From contig NZ_FVZF01000002.1 of assembly GCF_900168265.1 (NCBI RefSeq), positions 124,001 to 188,000 on the forward strand: a stretch of DNA of 64,000 nt, written 5' to 3'. The translations under genes were made by a program, and so were the position numbers. Positions 9,437 to 19,021 of the stretch are shown piece after piece. Below the pieces are notes generated by a model, which was given only the letters and a program-made list of their open reading frames with translations, was not told the origin of the DNA and searched no databases. Within the stretch, counting starts at the first letter, position 1. Each line of letters begins with the position of its first letter. The stretch is from Salegentibacter salarius (lineage in GTDB: Bacteria > Bacteroidota > Bacteroidia > Flavobacteriales > Flavobacteriaceae).

Positions 9437-11760
9437 TATTCTATAATTATTTCATCAACAAAAAGCCAGGCTTTACCTCTTCCCGGTAATCCTTTATAAG
9501 TATCTATCCTTAATTTAATAAATTTAGCTTCCTGAGGCTTTACTTTTATTTCAAAGTCCTTTAAACTAACAGCACCATTGATCTTAAAGTCTCTGCTTAC
9601 TTCTCCTATCTTGCTATATTCCTCTCCATTCTTAGACGCAAAAGCAGAAATCTTTACGGGGAAGTAAATCCCGGAGCCCTGGTTTTCCATAGTTCCGACT
9701 TTCAAACTTTCTATTTGAGTAGATTTCTCAAGGTCTATAGTAACTTCTACATCTTCACCCAGCCAACCAAGCCATTGACCATCGTGGAAATTTTTGGTAG
9801 CTCTAATCACATTTACCGCAGTATTCTTACCAATACCTGTATAGTTATCGTTATATTTTGGCTTATAACTAACTTTCTTTCCCACAGCTTTATGAAAATG
9901 AAAATTCTTAACCAAAGTATCGCCTTTAGGTTTTCCATTCTCATAAACGGCAGCACTTAAAACACTGCTCTCATCAACAACAACAGGTTTTTTGTATAAA
10001 GGAGAAGAGGCATTTAGATTCTTATCATTTAATGTATATCTAATTTCTGAATTTGGAAATTCATTCTGTAAAACTATTTTAATTTTACCGGAGCTTGAAT
10101 CTACTTCACTCTTTGCAGTTACTGAGTAAGCACTGGTTGCATAATTAATATCCATAAGGTCGAAACGTTTGAACATAGCCTGCAACCTTCGGGAGAAATC
10201 TGCCCAGTCTTTTTTATCTTCTGGAGTCCAAAGCACTTCCGATAATGCGGCTAACCTGGGGAAAAGCATATATTCTGAAAGCTCTGGCGTTGCGATAAAC
10301 TCAGACCATAAATTGGCCTGCCCGCCCAATACATGTTTTTTCTGAGCAGTACTCATGCTATCTACCACAGGATCAAAATTATAAACTTTGCTTAGCGGAG
10401 TGAAACCGGAAAATGCCATTGGCTCTGTATTGAAATCACCCTGGTAGAAATTGAAGTACACGTGACTTCCCGGAGTCATGATCACATCGTGCCCCTGTTC
10501 CGAAGCTTCCCAACCTCCTTTGGTGCCTCTCCAGCTCATTACTGTAGCGCCGGGAGCGAGGCCACCTTCTAAAATCTCATCCCAACCAATTAAAACCCGG
10601 TCATGAGAACTTATAAATTCTTCCATTCGGCGAATAAAGTAGCTTTGTAATTCATCCACACCAGTCAGGCCTTCTTCTCTTATTCTACGCTGACAATCCT
10701 TGCATTTTTCCCATTCTGTTTTGGTCGCTTCGTCTCCACCTACATGAATATATTTTGAAGGAAACAACTCTAACACTTCTAACAATACATTTTCTAAAAA
10801 CTCAAAAGTCTCTTCTTTTCCTGCACAGTAAATATCGGTTATGGGCCAAACACCCCCGGAAGGCACAGCTACCGGTTTCCCTGTACAGGAAAGTTCTGGA
10901 TATGCAGCAATTGCACTGGTGACGTGAGCTGGCATTTCAATTTCAGGCACTACCTCTATCCCGTGTTTCGCAGCGTAGGCAACAATTTCTTTAATATCTT
11001 CCTGGGTATAAAATCCTCCGTAAGTAGCTTCTTCCCCCGGTTTATTATCACTGCGAGCATCCCAATGCTTATCTTCCTGGTCTACTCTAAAAGCGCCAAC
11101 TTCAGTAAGCTTTGGGTATTTCTTGATATCAATTCTCCAGCCCTGATCGTCTACCAAATGCAAATGAAGGGTGTTCATTTTCAGGAAAGCAAGCCTATCT
11201 ATAGTTTTAAAAATATATTCTTTCTCAAAGAAATGCCTGGAAACATCTAACATTAATCCCCGCCATTCAAATCTAGGTTCATCACTTATTTCTATCTGCG
11301 GAATTTGCCAGTTTACATCACTTATTTCTTCTTTACTTTCAATTTCTAAAGGGAGCAATTGGCGCAAGGTTTCTATAGCATAAATAAATCCCGCAGAGGC
11401 TGCAGCTTCAATAATAATCTTTTCCTCCTCTACTAAAAGTTTATAAGCTTCCTCATTCAAATCCTTATTTTCTTTAAACTGAATGAAATTAGTTTGAGGC
11501 TTTTCTTCAAGTATTTTCAGTTCCCAGCCTGCGGCAGCACTAAATTTAGAGTTTAATAACTGCGCAATTTCCTTTTGTTGAGTTTCTTTTACCACAAAGC
11601 TGGTTTCCTTTGTGAAGTTAAAACTACCCTCATTTAACTTCAATTCCTTAGGCATGGGAATAAGGTTGAGCTCGTTTTCTGAAAAGGTCTTTTCTTTATT
11701 CCCAGAACAGGCCGAAACGACTAAAACTGGAAAACATAAGAGGTAGTATAAATATTTCAT
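9436..11760 (-). CDS. GH20 beta-N-acetylhexosaminidase lipoprotein
   Basis: A 774-residue GH20 enzyme that removes terminal beta-GlcNAc/GalNAc by substrate-assisted catalysis. The N-terminal signal ends in SAC (Cys18), so it is a lipoprotein. The GH20b-like domain covers ~35-160 and the TIM barrel ~163-520, with HVGGDEATK carrying the catalytic pair Asp343-Glu344. A chitobiase-type C-terminal Ig-like segment follows at ~550-625. The last ~130 residues resemble an F5/8-type carbohydrate-binding domain and contain IESLKVGTMENQGSGI. The start overlaps the upstream GH92 stop by 1 nt. It probably exposes mannose arms of complex or hybrid N-glycans, or acts on chitobiose-core products. Confidence 0.95.
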   Translation of the reverse strand: MKYLYYLLCFPVLVVSACSGNKEKTFSENELNLIPMPKELKLNEGSFNFTKETSFVVKETQQKEIAQLLNSKFSAAAGWELKILEEKPQTNFIQFKENKDLNEEAYKLLVEEEKIIIEAAASAGFIYAIETLRQLLPLEIESKEEISDVNWQIPQIEISDEPRFEWRGLMLDVSRHFFEKEYIFKTIDRLAFLKMNTLHLHLVDDQGWRIDIKKYPKLTEVGAFRVDQEDKHWDARSDNKPGEEATYGGFYTQEDIKEIVAYAAKHGIEVVPEIEMPAHVTSAIAAYPELSCTGKPVAVPSGGVWPITDIYCAGKEETFEFLENVLLEVLELFPSKYIHVGGDEATKTEWEKCKDCQRRIREEGLTGVDELQSYFIRRMEEFISSHDRVLIGWDEILEGGLAPGATVMSWRGTKGGWEASEQGHDVIMTPGSHVYFNFYQGDFNTEPMAFSGFTPLSKVYNFDPVVDSMSTAQKKHVLGGQANLWSEFIATPELSEYMLFPRLAALSEVLWTPEDKKDWADFSRRLQAMFKRFDLMDINYATSAYSVTAKSEVDSSSGKIKIVLQNEFPNSEIRYTLNDKNLNASSPLYKKPVVVDESSVLSAAVYENGKPKGDTLVKNFHFHKAVGKKVSYKPKYNDNYTGIGKNTAVNVIRATKNFHDGQWLGWLGEDVEVTIDLEKSTQIESLKVGTMENQGSGIYFPVKISAFASKNGEEYSKIGEVSRDFKINGAVSLKDFEIKVKPQEAKFIKLRIDTYKGLPGRGKAWLFVDEIIIE

Positions 11761-13997
11761 TATTGGTAGATTTTATCAGGCTTTGGTGTTTTAATCGATC
11801 TCTTTCCAGATTCTTGATTCCGAGCCTTGTTGCTCATCACAAAGGTTAATTCCCCGCCCGAAATAATTTCTTTATGGGTTATAAATGCACGATCCAGCTT
11901 TTCACCATTAAGCAAAACACTTTTCACGAAAATATTATTTGGTGAAAAATTTTCTGTTCTTATACTAAAAGACTTGTTTCCAGGTAATTTTATTTCAGCA
12001 TTTTCAAAAAGTGGCGCCCCAAGTATATAGGTGCCTTGGGCAGGGTTTACAGGATAAAAGCCAAGAGAACTGAAAATGTACCAGGAAGACATTTGTCCGC
12101 AATCTTCATTTCCACAATGTCCCGCAGGCTCGTTTTTGTATTGAGTTGTGAGAATTTCTCTTACCAGCTTTTGCGTTTCAGATGGTTTATCTACGTAATT
12201 ATATAAATAGGCAACGTGATGGCTTGGCTCATTACCATGAGCATACTGGCCAATCATTCCGGTGCTAAAAATTGGCAGCTTATCTGTGGCTTTAGGATAA
12301 TAGGAAAACATAGAATCCAGTTTTTGCTCAAACCTTTGCTCTCCTCCTAATTGTTGTGAAAGGGCTGGAATATCCTGCGGTACAAACCAGAAATATTGCC
12401 AGGCATTGCTTTCACTAAAAAATTTTGTGTATTCTTTTGGAACGAAATTTTCAACAAATTCTCCATCTTCAGTTTTGGGGCGGAAAAAACTGCTTTGTTC
12501 ATCATAAATATTCTTCCAGTTCTGAGAACGTTCCAGGAAATAATTATAATCGGCTGTTTTCCCCAAATCCTTTGCAAACATTGCTACACACCAATCATCG
12601 TAAGCATATTCAAGAGTTTTTGAAACGCTCCAATCTTCGTTTTCTTCCCCTGCAGGTACATAGCCCATTTCCCGGTAAACATCAATTTCTCTGTCATTAG
12701 CCATTGCACTTTCTTTACAAGCTTTATAAGCTAATTCAGCATCAAATTCAAAACCTTTAAAATATGCATCTACTACTACCGGAACAGCGTGGTAACCCAG
12801 CATCATATTGGTTTCATTTCCCTGCATAGACCAAACCGGAAGCAATCCGGTTTCTTTGTAATGAGCCAACATCGATTTTATAAAATCAGGTACTTTTTCC
12901 TGCTGAATAATTGTGTAAAGTGGATGCGCCGCCCGAAAAGTATCCCATAAAGAGAAGGTGTCGTAACGTTCAAAATCCCTGGCTGTTGCTATTTCCCCAT
13001 TAGCTCCCTTATAATTTCCATTAGGGTCGCTAAGTAAGGTTGGCGCTAACATAGATTGATACATCATCGTATAGAAAACCGATTTTTGGTCTTCATCAGC
13101 AGTCTTAATTTTTATTTTTTCCAGTTCTTGCTGCCAAACCTCATCGGCATCTTTCTTGAAATCATCAAAACTAAAACCTGGTGCTTCCTTTTTTAGACTG
13201 GCATAAGCTCCTGCAATATTTGCGGAAGAAACTCCTGTTTTTACAACTATCTGTTCTTGAGAAGTTGTTTTATAATTCAGAATTATTTTGATGTTCGTCC
13301 CGGTAATTCCTGTTCCTGAAATCTCTTTTTCATCATTGAAAAGCTGAAAATTTTTAAAAGCTTTAGAAAGCTTCATCACAAAATAAACCCGCTGATCTTT
13401 GGCCCATCCTGTAGACTTTCTATAGCCTTCAATAACCGAATCGTTTACCACTTTAATATGAGTTTCAGTTGGGCGATCCCAGTTCATCGCATAACCTAAA
13501 TCTACATGAATTTGAGAAAGCGAATCTTTAGGAAAAGTATAGCGATGAATCCCGGTTCTTTTAGTTGCGGTAAGTTCAGCTTTAATATCATAATCTAAAA
13601 GCTGCACCGAATAGTACCCTGGAGAAGCTTCTTCTTTATCATGACTGAATTTTGAAAAAGGTTTATTGTTATTCTCCGGAATTCGTTTAGAAAAACGGCT
13701 ATTGGTGGGCATCACTAAAATATCATAAAGATCGCCAGCACCGGTTCCAGAAAGATGCATATGAGAGAAACCGCTAATTATGGAATCCTGGTAAAAATAA
13801 CCTGAAATGCGATCCCAGCCTCCAATCCCTATATCGGGACTTAGCTGCACCATCCCGTAAGGAACGGTGGCACCGGGATAAGTATTTCCCGGGCCATCGG
13901 TTCCAATAAAGGGGTTTACATATTCCGTAAGCCTATGCTTTTGGGCAAAAGCAGAAACAGTAAACAGCATTAATAAAAACAAACCTAAATTCTTCAT
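11760..13997 (-). CDS. GH92 family alpha-mannosidase (copy c)
   Basis: A 745-residue secreted GH92 enzyme with a signal peptide ending at SAFAQ (residue 19). The canonical features are present: LTEYVNPFIGTDGPGNTYPG at the N-terminus, SLWDTFRAAHP, HGNEPSHH with the presumed acid Glu590, and GNEDCGQMSSWY for the base site. The tail GGELTFVMSN matches the usual GH92 C-terminus. Of the four copies this one and copy d look most like the well-studied alpha-1,2/1,3-mannosidase type. The start directly abuts the stop of the GHL10-like gene with no spacer. Confidence 0.96.
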   Translation of the reverse strand: MKNLGLFLLMLFTVSAFAQKHRLTEYVNPFIGTDGPGNTYPGATVPYGMVQLSPDIGIGGWDRISGYFYQDSIISGFSHMHLSGTGAGDLYDILVMPTNSRFSKRIPENNNKPFSKFSHDKEEASPGYYSVQLLDYDIKAELTATKRTGIHRYTFPKDSLSQIHVDLGYAMNWDRPTETHIKVVNDSVIEGYRKSTGWAKDQRVYFVMKLSKAFKNFQLFNDEKEISGTGITGTNIKIILNYKTTSQEQIVVKTGVSSANIAGAYASLKKEAPGFSFDDFKKDADEVWQQELEKIKIKTADEDQKSVFYTMMYQSMLAPTLLSDPNGNYKGANGEIATARDFERYDTFSLWDTFRAAHPLYTIIQQEKVPDFIKSMLAHYKETGLLPVWSMQGNETNMMLGYHAVPVVVDAYFKGFEFDAELAYKACKESAMANDREIDVYREMGYVPAGEENEDWSVSKTLEYAYDDWCVAMFAKDLGKTADYNYFLERSQNWKNIYDEQSSFFRPKTEDGEFVENFVPKEYTKFFSESNAWQYFWFVPQDIPALSQQLGGEQRFEQKLDSMFSYYPKATDKLPIFSTGMIGQYAHGNEPSHHVAYLYNYVDKPSETQKLVREILTTQYKNEPAGHCGNEDCGQMSSWYIFSSLGFYPVNPAQGTYILGAPLFENAEIKLPGNKSFSIRTENFSPNNIFVKSVLLNGEKLDRAFITHKEIISGGELTFVMSNKARNQESGKRSIKTPKPDKIYQ

Positions 13998-15104
13998 CTA
14001 TTTACTCGCTTCTTTTATAGCTTTTAGTTGCTCTTTGGTAAGCGCATTCCCATCGAAAAACGAAATACCTTTGGCACCATTTTCTTTAGCAAGATCAATT
14101 GCCTGGGTAACATCTTCTGCACTCATAGGCGGCAGATAAATTCCTGTATGTAAATCGGTGTTTTTACCTTTTAGGTCTTGCACACCTTGTTTTGTAGCAA
14201 ATCCTATCCAGTCTACTTCTTCATTGTAAAAGTTATGATAGATCATAGGTAAAACAGCATCTACTTTCCATTTATCCCAACGTTGTCTCACCATATGATC
14301 GGCCATTTCTGGATATGGAAAAACAGCTGCGGTCAAGTCTTTATTGTTTTCATGTGCAATTTCATAAGCGTCATCAACTACTTCTTTAATTTTATTTAAT
14401 CGGAATTGTTTCCATTCCATATCTATCGCCGGATTTTCAAAATCTCTAGGATTTTTATGGTGAATTTTCTCAAATTCAGCTACACACACATCGCAGTAAC
14501 AAAAATCAAATTCAGCAAGCTCTTCTTCCTGCTCTAAATCATATTTTGGTAATAACCCTATTGGCAGAAAAATATCAGAAAATCTAATATAATCCAGGTG
14601 AACGCTGGCCACACCCTCAACTTTTGCTAGACCTTCTACCAAGCCTAAAACGTGATTTCTTGATGCTTCTCTTGTTGGGCATAGCCATTGGTAATAATCT
14701 ACATAAGGCCTGGTGTCGTGGGTAGAATTCCCTTCTCTACTTACGGTATACCATTCAGGGTGTTGCAAGGCTACACTATCTCCCGGACGATTCATAGCCA
14801 TAATCCAGGCGTGCACTTCCAGCCCTTCTTTTTTAGCCAGGGGTGTTATACGAGAAAGCAACTCAGGATCGGTATTGGTATTTATAAGTACCGCTTCTAT
14901 CCCATTCTCACTGTATTTTTTAAATTCTGAAGTATAAGAGGAATCTGCTCTTTTAGCATCGGCAGTGGTCCAGACCCAAAATTTGAAATCTTCCTGGTTT
15001 TCCTCTGTACTGTTGTCCTGATTCTTTTTTGAGGCGGCTACGTTATCCAGGCAGGATGTAAACCCAAAGGCTAATAAGGCAATTAATAAAAGTTTAGTTT
15101 TCAT
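13998..15104 (-). CDS. GHL10-like TIM-barrel lipoprotein, putative glycoside hydrolase
   Basis: A 368-residue lipoprotein (lipobox FTSC, Cys18) with the fold signature of the putative glycosyl-hydrolase family GHL10. The motif HLDYIRFSD lies near residues 168-176, AVFPYPE near 259-265, MIYHNF near 286-291 and GISFFDG near the C-terminus. A CYCDVC cluster (~204-209) could bind metal or form disulfides. It is shorter than most GHL10 proteins. No activity is established for such proteins in N-glycan loci. Its place among GH20, GH29 and GH92 genes suggests action on the same glycan. An endo-acting role is possible because no GH18 or GH85 is visible, but that is inference. Confidence 0.75.
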   Translation of the reverse strand: MKTKLLLIALLAFGFTSCLDNVAASKKNQDNSTEENQEDFKFWVWTTADAKRADSSYTSEFKKYSENGIEAVLINTNTDPELLSRITPLAKKEGLEVHAWIMAMNRPGDSVALQHPEWYTVSREGNSTHDTRPYVDYYQWLCPTREASRNHVLGLVEGLAKVEGVASVHLDYIRFSDIFLPIGLLPKYDLEQEEELAEFDFCYCDVCVAEFEKIHHKNPRDFENPAIDMEWKQFRLNKIKEVVDDAYEIAHENNKDLTAAVFPYPEMADHMVRQRWDKWKVDAVLPMIYHNFYNEEVDWIGFATKQGVQDLKGKNTDLHTGIYLPPMSAEDVTQAIDLAKENGAKGISFFDGNALTKEQLKAIKEASK

Positions 15105-15109
15105 ATAAT

Positions 15110-16171
15110 TTAGATTTTGGAGGTTAAAACTTTACCATCTTCTTTAATGATATAATGATTCCCGGTAAATGGACTTTCTATAGAGATATTCCATCCGGTT
15201 AGATGATTTTCGAGTTTAGGCTGAAGTATCTTTCCGTTGAGCTTGATTGTATCTTTTTGAATTTCTTCTAAACTTGTAGCCCATTCTTCCTTTTTGCTGA
15301 AATACTCCTTCTGCTTTCGATAGATTTCATAAAGCTTCCATTTAATTTTTTCATCTTCGGGAATTTCAAATTCGTCATTTTCTCCTGTATTTTCTGCAGA
15401 AAAATATACATAGCCCCAATGTTCGGGTTCATGCATATTGATAACGCCCTGGGGAGACCACACCCAATTATATTCAGGCAAATATTCTCCTTCTTCAGTT
15501 TTCTTTCGGGAATATGTGCCTTCATTAAGATCAAAATCCCAGTTTACTCGCGAAAAATTAATTCTCCAGAATTCGTCTTCAGGAATTTCGTTATGTGAAT
15601 TTGCTTCGGTTAAAACATCCCAGGGAATTGCTACCTCAACACTCCAAAATTCATCTTCATCTGAGGCATCATTTAAGGTTCCCGAAATATGAACAGCCGA
15701 TTTTAAACCCTGAATATCCCAGCTATCTATTACCGGTGCAGGTTCACGATAAGGTTTTACTATAAAAAGGTCCCATACCGTGTTAAGAGCATTCATTTCA
15801 AACTCCATATAATTATGAGTATCGCCGTCTGGATCTATAAAAATCTCAAAATCATTATTATAAAAAATTACCGTGTCGCGCTGCTTAAGCGTTGCCCAAA
15901 TATGAGGCTCTTCCATTTTAACATAGAAATAGAGATACTCCTCATCGTATACCATCTTCATATTTGTTTGGTATTTTGGAGTTTTTTCGCCCTCAATATC
16001 AATAAAATCTTCACTTTCCGGAGCTTCTTTCCAGGACTCTTCCTCGGCCTTCCCGTCTATTTGAATCTCACCAATAGTTTTGTAAGCTATATAGGATCTT
16101 GGCGGATTTTGAGCGTGGACGAAATTGGCAGCAAAAACACTAACAAAAAGGAGAAGCAATTTATAGTTCAT
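15110..16171 (-). CDS. CBM9-like carbohydrate-binding protein
   Basis: A 353-residue protein with a signal peptide (to about VHAQ, residue 21) and no lipobox. Residues ~35-250 form a family-9-like carbohydrate-binding domain: the typical opening GEIQIDGKAEEESW, then YLYFYVKMEEPHIWAT and NDFEIFIDPDGDTHNYMEFE. The C-terminal 100 residues contain a predicted charged helical region (EIYRKQKEYFSKKEEW). Such proteins are common in Bacteroidota glycan loci, and most have no assigned enzymatic activity. It lies 2 nt downstream of GH130 and 5 nt upstream of the GHL10-like gene, so it belongs to the same transcript. It may hold glycan in the periplasm; this is not proven. Confidence 0.85.
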   Translation of the reverse strand: MNYKLLLLFVSVFAANFVHAQNPPRSYIAYKTIGEIQIDGKAEEESWKEAPESEDFIDIEGEKTPKYQTNMKMVYDEEYLYFYVKMEEPHIWATLKQRDTVIFYNNDFEIFIDPDGDTHNYMEFEMNALNTVWDLFIVKPYREPAPVIDSWDIQGLKSAVHISGTLNDASDEDEFWSVEVAIPWDVLTEANSHNEIPEDEFWRINFSRVNWDFDLNEGTYSRKKTEEGEYLPEYNWVWSPQGVINMHEPEHWGYVYFSAENTGENDEFEIPEDEKIKWKLYEIYRKQKEYFSKKEEWATSLEEIQKDTIKLNGKILQPKLENHLTGWNISIESPFTGNHYIIKEDGKVLTSKI

Positions 16172-16173
16172 AA

Positions 16174-17154
16174 TTACAGGCTATTATTTTTTACAAAATC
16201 TACAATTTCAGTAATATGACCGAAAGCTACCGAGGTCACTGTGTCTGCAGCGCCATAATAGAGCGCTAATTTATCTTCCTTTTCTGAATGTAATGCTGCG
16301 CAGGGAAAAATTACATTTGGAACATCTCCGGCCATTTCATAAAGTTCTGCTGGGGCCAGTAAATAAGGCTGAGAACGGTATTTCACTTTGTCTGGTTCGT
16401 TTTCATCCAAAATGGCTGCGCCTATAGAATACCGGAAACCGTTGCAAGTATTAATTACACCGTGGTAAAAAAGTAACCAACCTTCATCGGTTAGGATAGG
16501 AACAGGGCCGGCTCCAATTTTAGTACACTGCCAGGCGCTTTCTTCAAAAGGAGACACTTTCATCACGCAGCGGTGTTCTCCCCAATACTTCATGTCAGGA
16601 CTATAACTAATGTAAATATCGCCAAAAGGAGTGTGACCATTATCACTGGGCCGACTTAACATGGCATATTTCCCTTTAATTTTCTTCGGAAATAAAACTC
16701 CGTTTCGGTTAAAAGGAAGAAAAGCATTTTCACACTGATAAAACTCCTTAAAATCGAAGGTATACCCAATTCCTATTGTTGGCCCGTGGTATCCATTGCA
16801 CCAGGTTATCCAGTAACGGTCTTCGATAAAAGTAACCCGTGGATCGTATTTATAATCTGAATCGATCATTTCAGTATTTCCCGGGCTAAAATCTATAGGA
16901 TCATGTTCTATTTCCCAATCGATCCCATTTTTACTAAAACCTGCAAAAATGTTCATTTGCACCGCTTTATTATCACATCTAAACACCCCTGCATATCCAT
17001 CTTTAAAAGGAACTACCGCAGAGTTAAAAATACTGTTTGAAGAGGGTATAGCGTAACGATCTATAATAGGGTTTTGATCGTATCGCCATAGCACCTCTTT
17101 TGAGTTAGCCGGCCTTTCCTGCCAGGGTATATTATTTGCCATTTCAGTTTGCAT
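16174..17154 (-). CDS. GH130 family beta-mannoside phosphorylase
   Basis: A 326-residue cytoplasmic protein without a signal peptide and with the five-bladed beta-propeller fold of GH130. YDPRVT (near residue 101) carries the presumed general-acid Asp. Family members phosphorolyse beta-mannosides. One well-known group cleaves Man-beta-1,4-GlcNAc, the N-glycan core, to Man-1-P and GlcNAc. The locus context favours that activity, but the exact substrate is inferred. The listed start overlaps the symporter gene by 11 nt. An in-frame ATG at 17142 (MANNIPW) starts 1 nt after the symporter stop and is a good alternative. The pairing with an inner-membrane symporter fits intracellular phosphorolysis. 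Confidence 0.9.
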   Translation of the reverse strand: MQTEMANNIPWQERPANSKEVLWRYDQNPIIDRYAIPSSNSIFNSAVVPFKDGYAGVFRCDNKAVQMNIFAGFSKNGIDWEIEHDPIDFSPGNTEMIDSDYKYDPRVTFIEDRYWITWCNGYHGPTIGIGYTFDFKEFYQCENAFLPFNRNGVLFPKKIKGKYAMLSRPSDNGHTPFGDIYISYSPDMKYWGEHRCVMKVSPFEESAWQCTKIGAGPVPILTDEGWLLFYHGVINTCNGFRYSIGAAILDENEPDKVKYRSQPYLLAPAELYEMAGDVPNVIFPCAALHSEKEDKLALYYGAADTVTSVAFGHITEIVDFVKNNSL

Positions 17155-19021
17155 ATTTTCTAATTTTGTCTAACCAGGTAAATTTCAGAATAAGAGAACT
17201 TAAAAGGAAAATCAAAAAAGTTAATCCCATTTTAGGGTAGTCCCGTACTACCAAAAATATTGGTAAAAGTATCATACTGGATTGCCATATCACTCCTATA
17301 AGGCAATTTAGCATATCTATCCCGAAATCTTTATTCCGTTCTATCCTGGTATTTTCTATTCGCAATTCCCTTAATACCGGTTTCCACCATCCCCAGGGCC
17401 TTACATTTTTGTAGAAACTCTTTAGAGTTTCCATATTAGTGGGAGCAGTAAAATAAGTCCCTAAAAAAGAACCCAACAGAGAGAAGCCAAAAATAGCCGG
17501 AAACAGGTATATCGCGGGAATATGGGCGGTTTCATATAAAAACGAATCTGGAACAAAATTTCCTTTATTTTGATCCATAAAAAATTGAAAGGTGGCGATT
17601 AACAAACCTGAGAGCATTCCCCAAAAATACCCCCAGCCATTAAAACGCCACCAAACCCATTTTAGGAAATTGGCCGCAACATATCCACCATACAAAGCGC
17701 TGGTGATCCATAAAGTTATCGAGTTAATAGAATCGGCAAAAAAGCCCATAATCACCCCTAGTAAAACCACTATAAAAGAAGTAATGTGACTCGCTTTAAT
17801 ATAATGACGATCAGTCGCTTTAGGCTTAAAGTATTTCTTATAAATATCGTTAACAATATAGGCCGGTCCTGCATTTACAAAGGCAGAAAAGGTTGACATA
17901 AATGCTGCTAGAAGCCCTGCCAACAATAAGCCTTTTACACCCACGGGCACGTGGTTATTAATTACTTTTGGTAGCACAACTTCTAAATCATTTCCTGTTA
18001 AACTCCCGGAAGCAGCCATCTCTGGTGCAACGAAAACCAAACCTAACAATACCACGGCGGCAATTAAAAGATATCTTGGCACAAATAGCACAAGATTGGT
18101 AAAACCACTCATATATGCGGCCTCTTTTACTGTTCTGGTAGAAAGAATCCGTTGCATGTCGTAACTGGGCGTGGGCCCGGCAATACTGGCAAAAAACCCT
18201 TTGAATAAAGTCATTCCAATAAAAGCACCAAACATTTTATAGCCCTGTGAATCTATAAGAGCATTAAAAGGTTCTTTCTTTTCATTCCAAAACCCCTGAA
18301 GTTCGCTCCCAAATGAAATACTTTTCCAGGCTTCAGGAATAAGTTTATTCACTTCTACATCAGTAAAACTCACAAAAGTATATCCTGCCACCAGGACTCC
18401 GGCTAAAACCATAATTCCATATTGTAGAACTTCAGTGGTAACCACCGAGAACATCCCTCCTTTTATAGTGTAGATTGTAGTAAAGAAAATTATAAGCAAG
18501 GCATAGGATTGTTCAGAATTCAACAGACTTATTTCTGCAATGCTGAGCGAAAGATCCCAGGGAAGGATTACCGTCATAAATTTCCCGACACCTTCAAAAA
18601 AATAAGCTATAAAACCTATAGAGGCGATTACTGCAAAAATAGCGACAATAAGGTGCGAAGCCCTGCCGGCTTTATCGTCACCAAAGCGGGTAAGGATCCA
18701 CTCAGATCCTGTCATCACGCCAGATCTTCTAATCCAAACCGCCAGAAACATCATCACAAAAATTTGGTTCCAAATGGGCCACATCCACATAAACATAAAA
18801 CTCTTCACCCCGTATAGAAAGAGAATCCCTACCATCCAGGCAGTACCTGAAACATCAAACATACCCGAACCGTTGCTAAGACCTAAGTAATACCATTTGA
18901 TGCTTTTACCCCCCAGAAAGTAAGAATCTAAACCTTTAGAAGCCTTCTTTGAAACCCAAATTCCAATAGAAAGTGTAAGGATGAGGTATAGCGCAATAAT
19001 TAGAACATCTATTAGTTCCAT
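17144..19021 (-). CDS. Sodium:solute symporter (SSS family), probable sugar importer
   Basis: A 625-residue polytopic inner-membrane protein with about 13-14 hydrophobic segments. Its start ([20 protein letters not shown]) and [21 protein letters not shown] near residues 33-53 are typical of SSS transporters. It probably uses the sodium gradient to import a sugar or short oligosaccharide released in the periplasm. The gene overlaps the upstream GH92 stop by 1 nt (TAATG), and the GH130 phosphorylase follows. The pair suggests import of a mannoside, for example Man-GlcNAc, followed by phosphorolysis. Substrate identity is inferred from context only. Confidence 0.92.
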   Translation of the reverse strand: MELIDVLIIALYLILTLSIGIWVSKKASKGLDSYFLGGKSIKWYYLGLSNGSGMFDVSGTAWMVGILFLYGVKSFMFMWMWPIWNQIFVMMFLAVWIRRSGVMTGSEWILTRFGDDKAGRASHLIVAIFAVIASIGFIAYFFEGVGKFMTVILPWDLSLSIAEISLLNSEQSYALLIIFFTTIYTIKGGMFSVVTTEVLQYGIMVLAGVLVAGYTFVSFTDVEVNKLIPEAWKSISFGSELQGFWNEKKEPFNALIDSQGYKMFGAFIGMTLFKGFFASIAGPTPSYDMQRILSTRTVKEAAYMSGFTNLVLFVPRYLLIAAVVLLGLVFVAPEMAASGSLTGNDLEVVLPKVINNHVPVGVKGLLLAGLLAAFMSTFSAFVNAGPAYIVNDIYKKYFKPKATDRHYIKASHITSFIVVLLGVIMGFFADSINSITLWITSALYGGYVAANFLKWVWWRFNGWGYFWGMLSGLLIATFQFFMDQNKGNFVPDSFLYETAHIPAIYLFPAIFGFSLLGSFLGTYFTAPTNMETLKSFYKNVRPWGWWKPVLRELRIENTRIERNKDFGIDMLNCLIGVIWQSSMILLPIFLVVRDYPKMGLTFLIFLLSSLILKFTWLDKIRKYAN

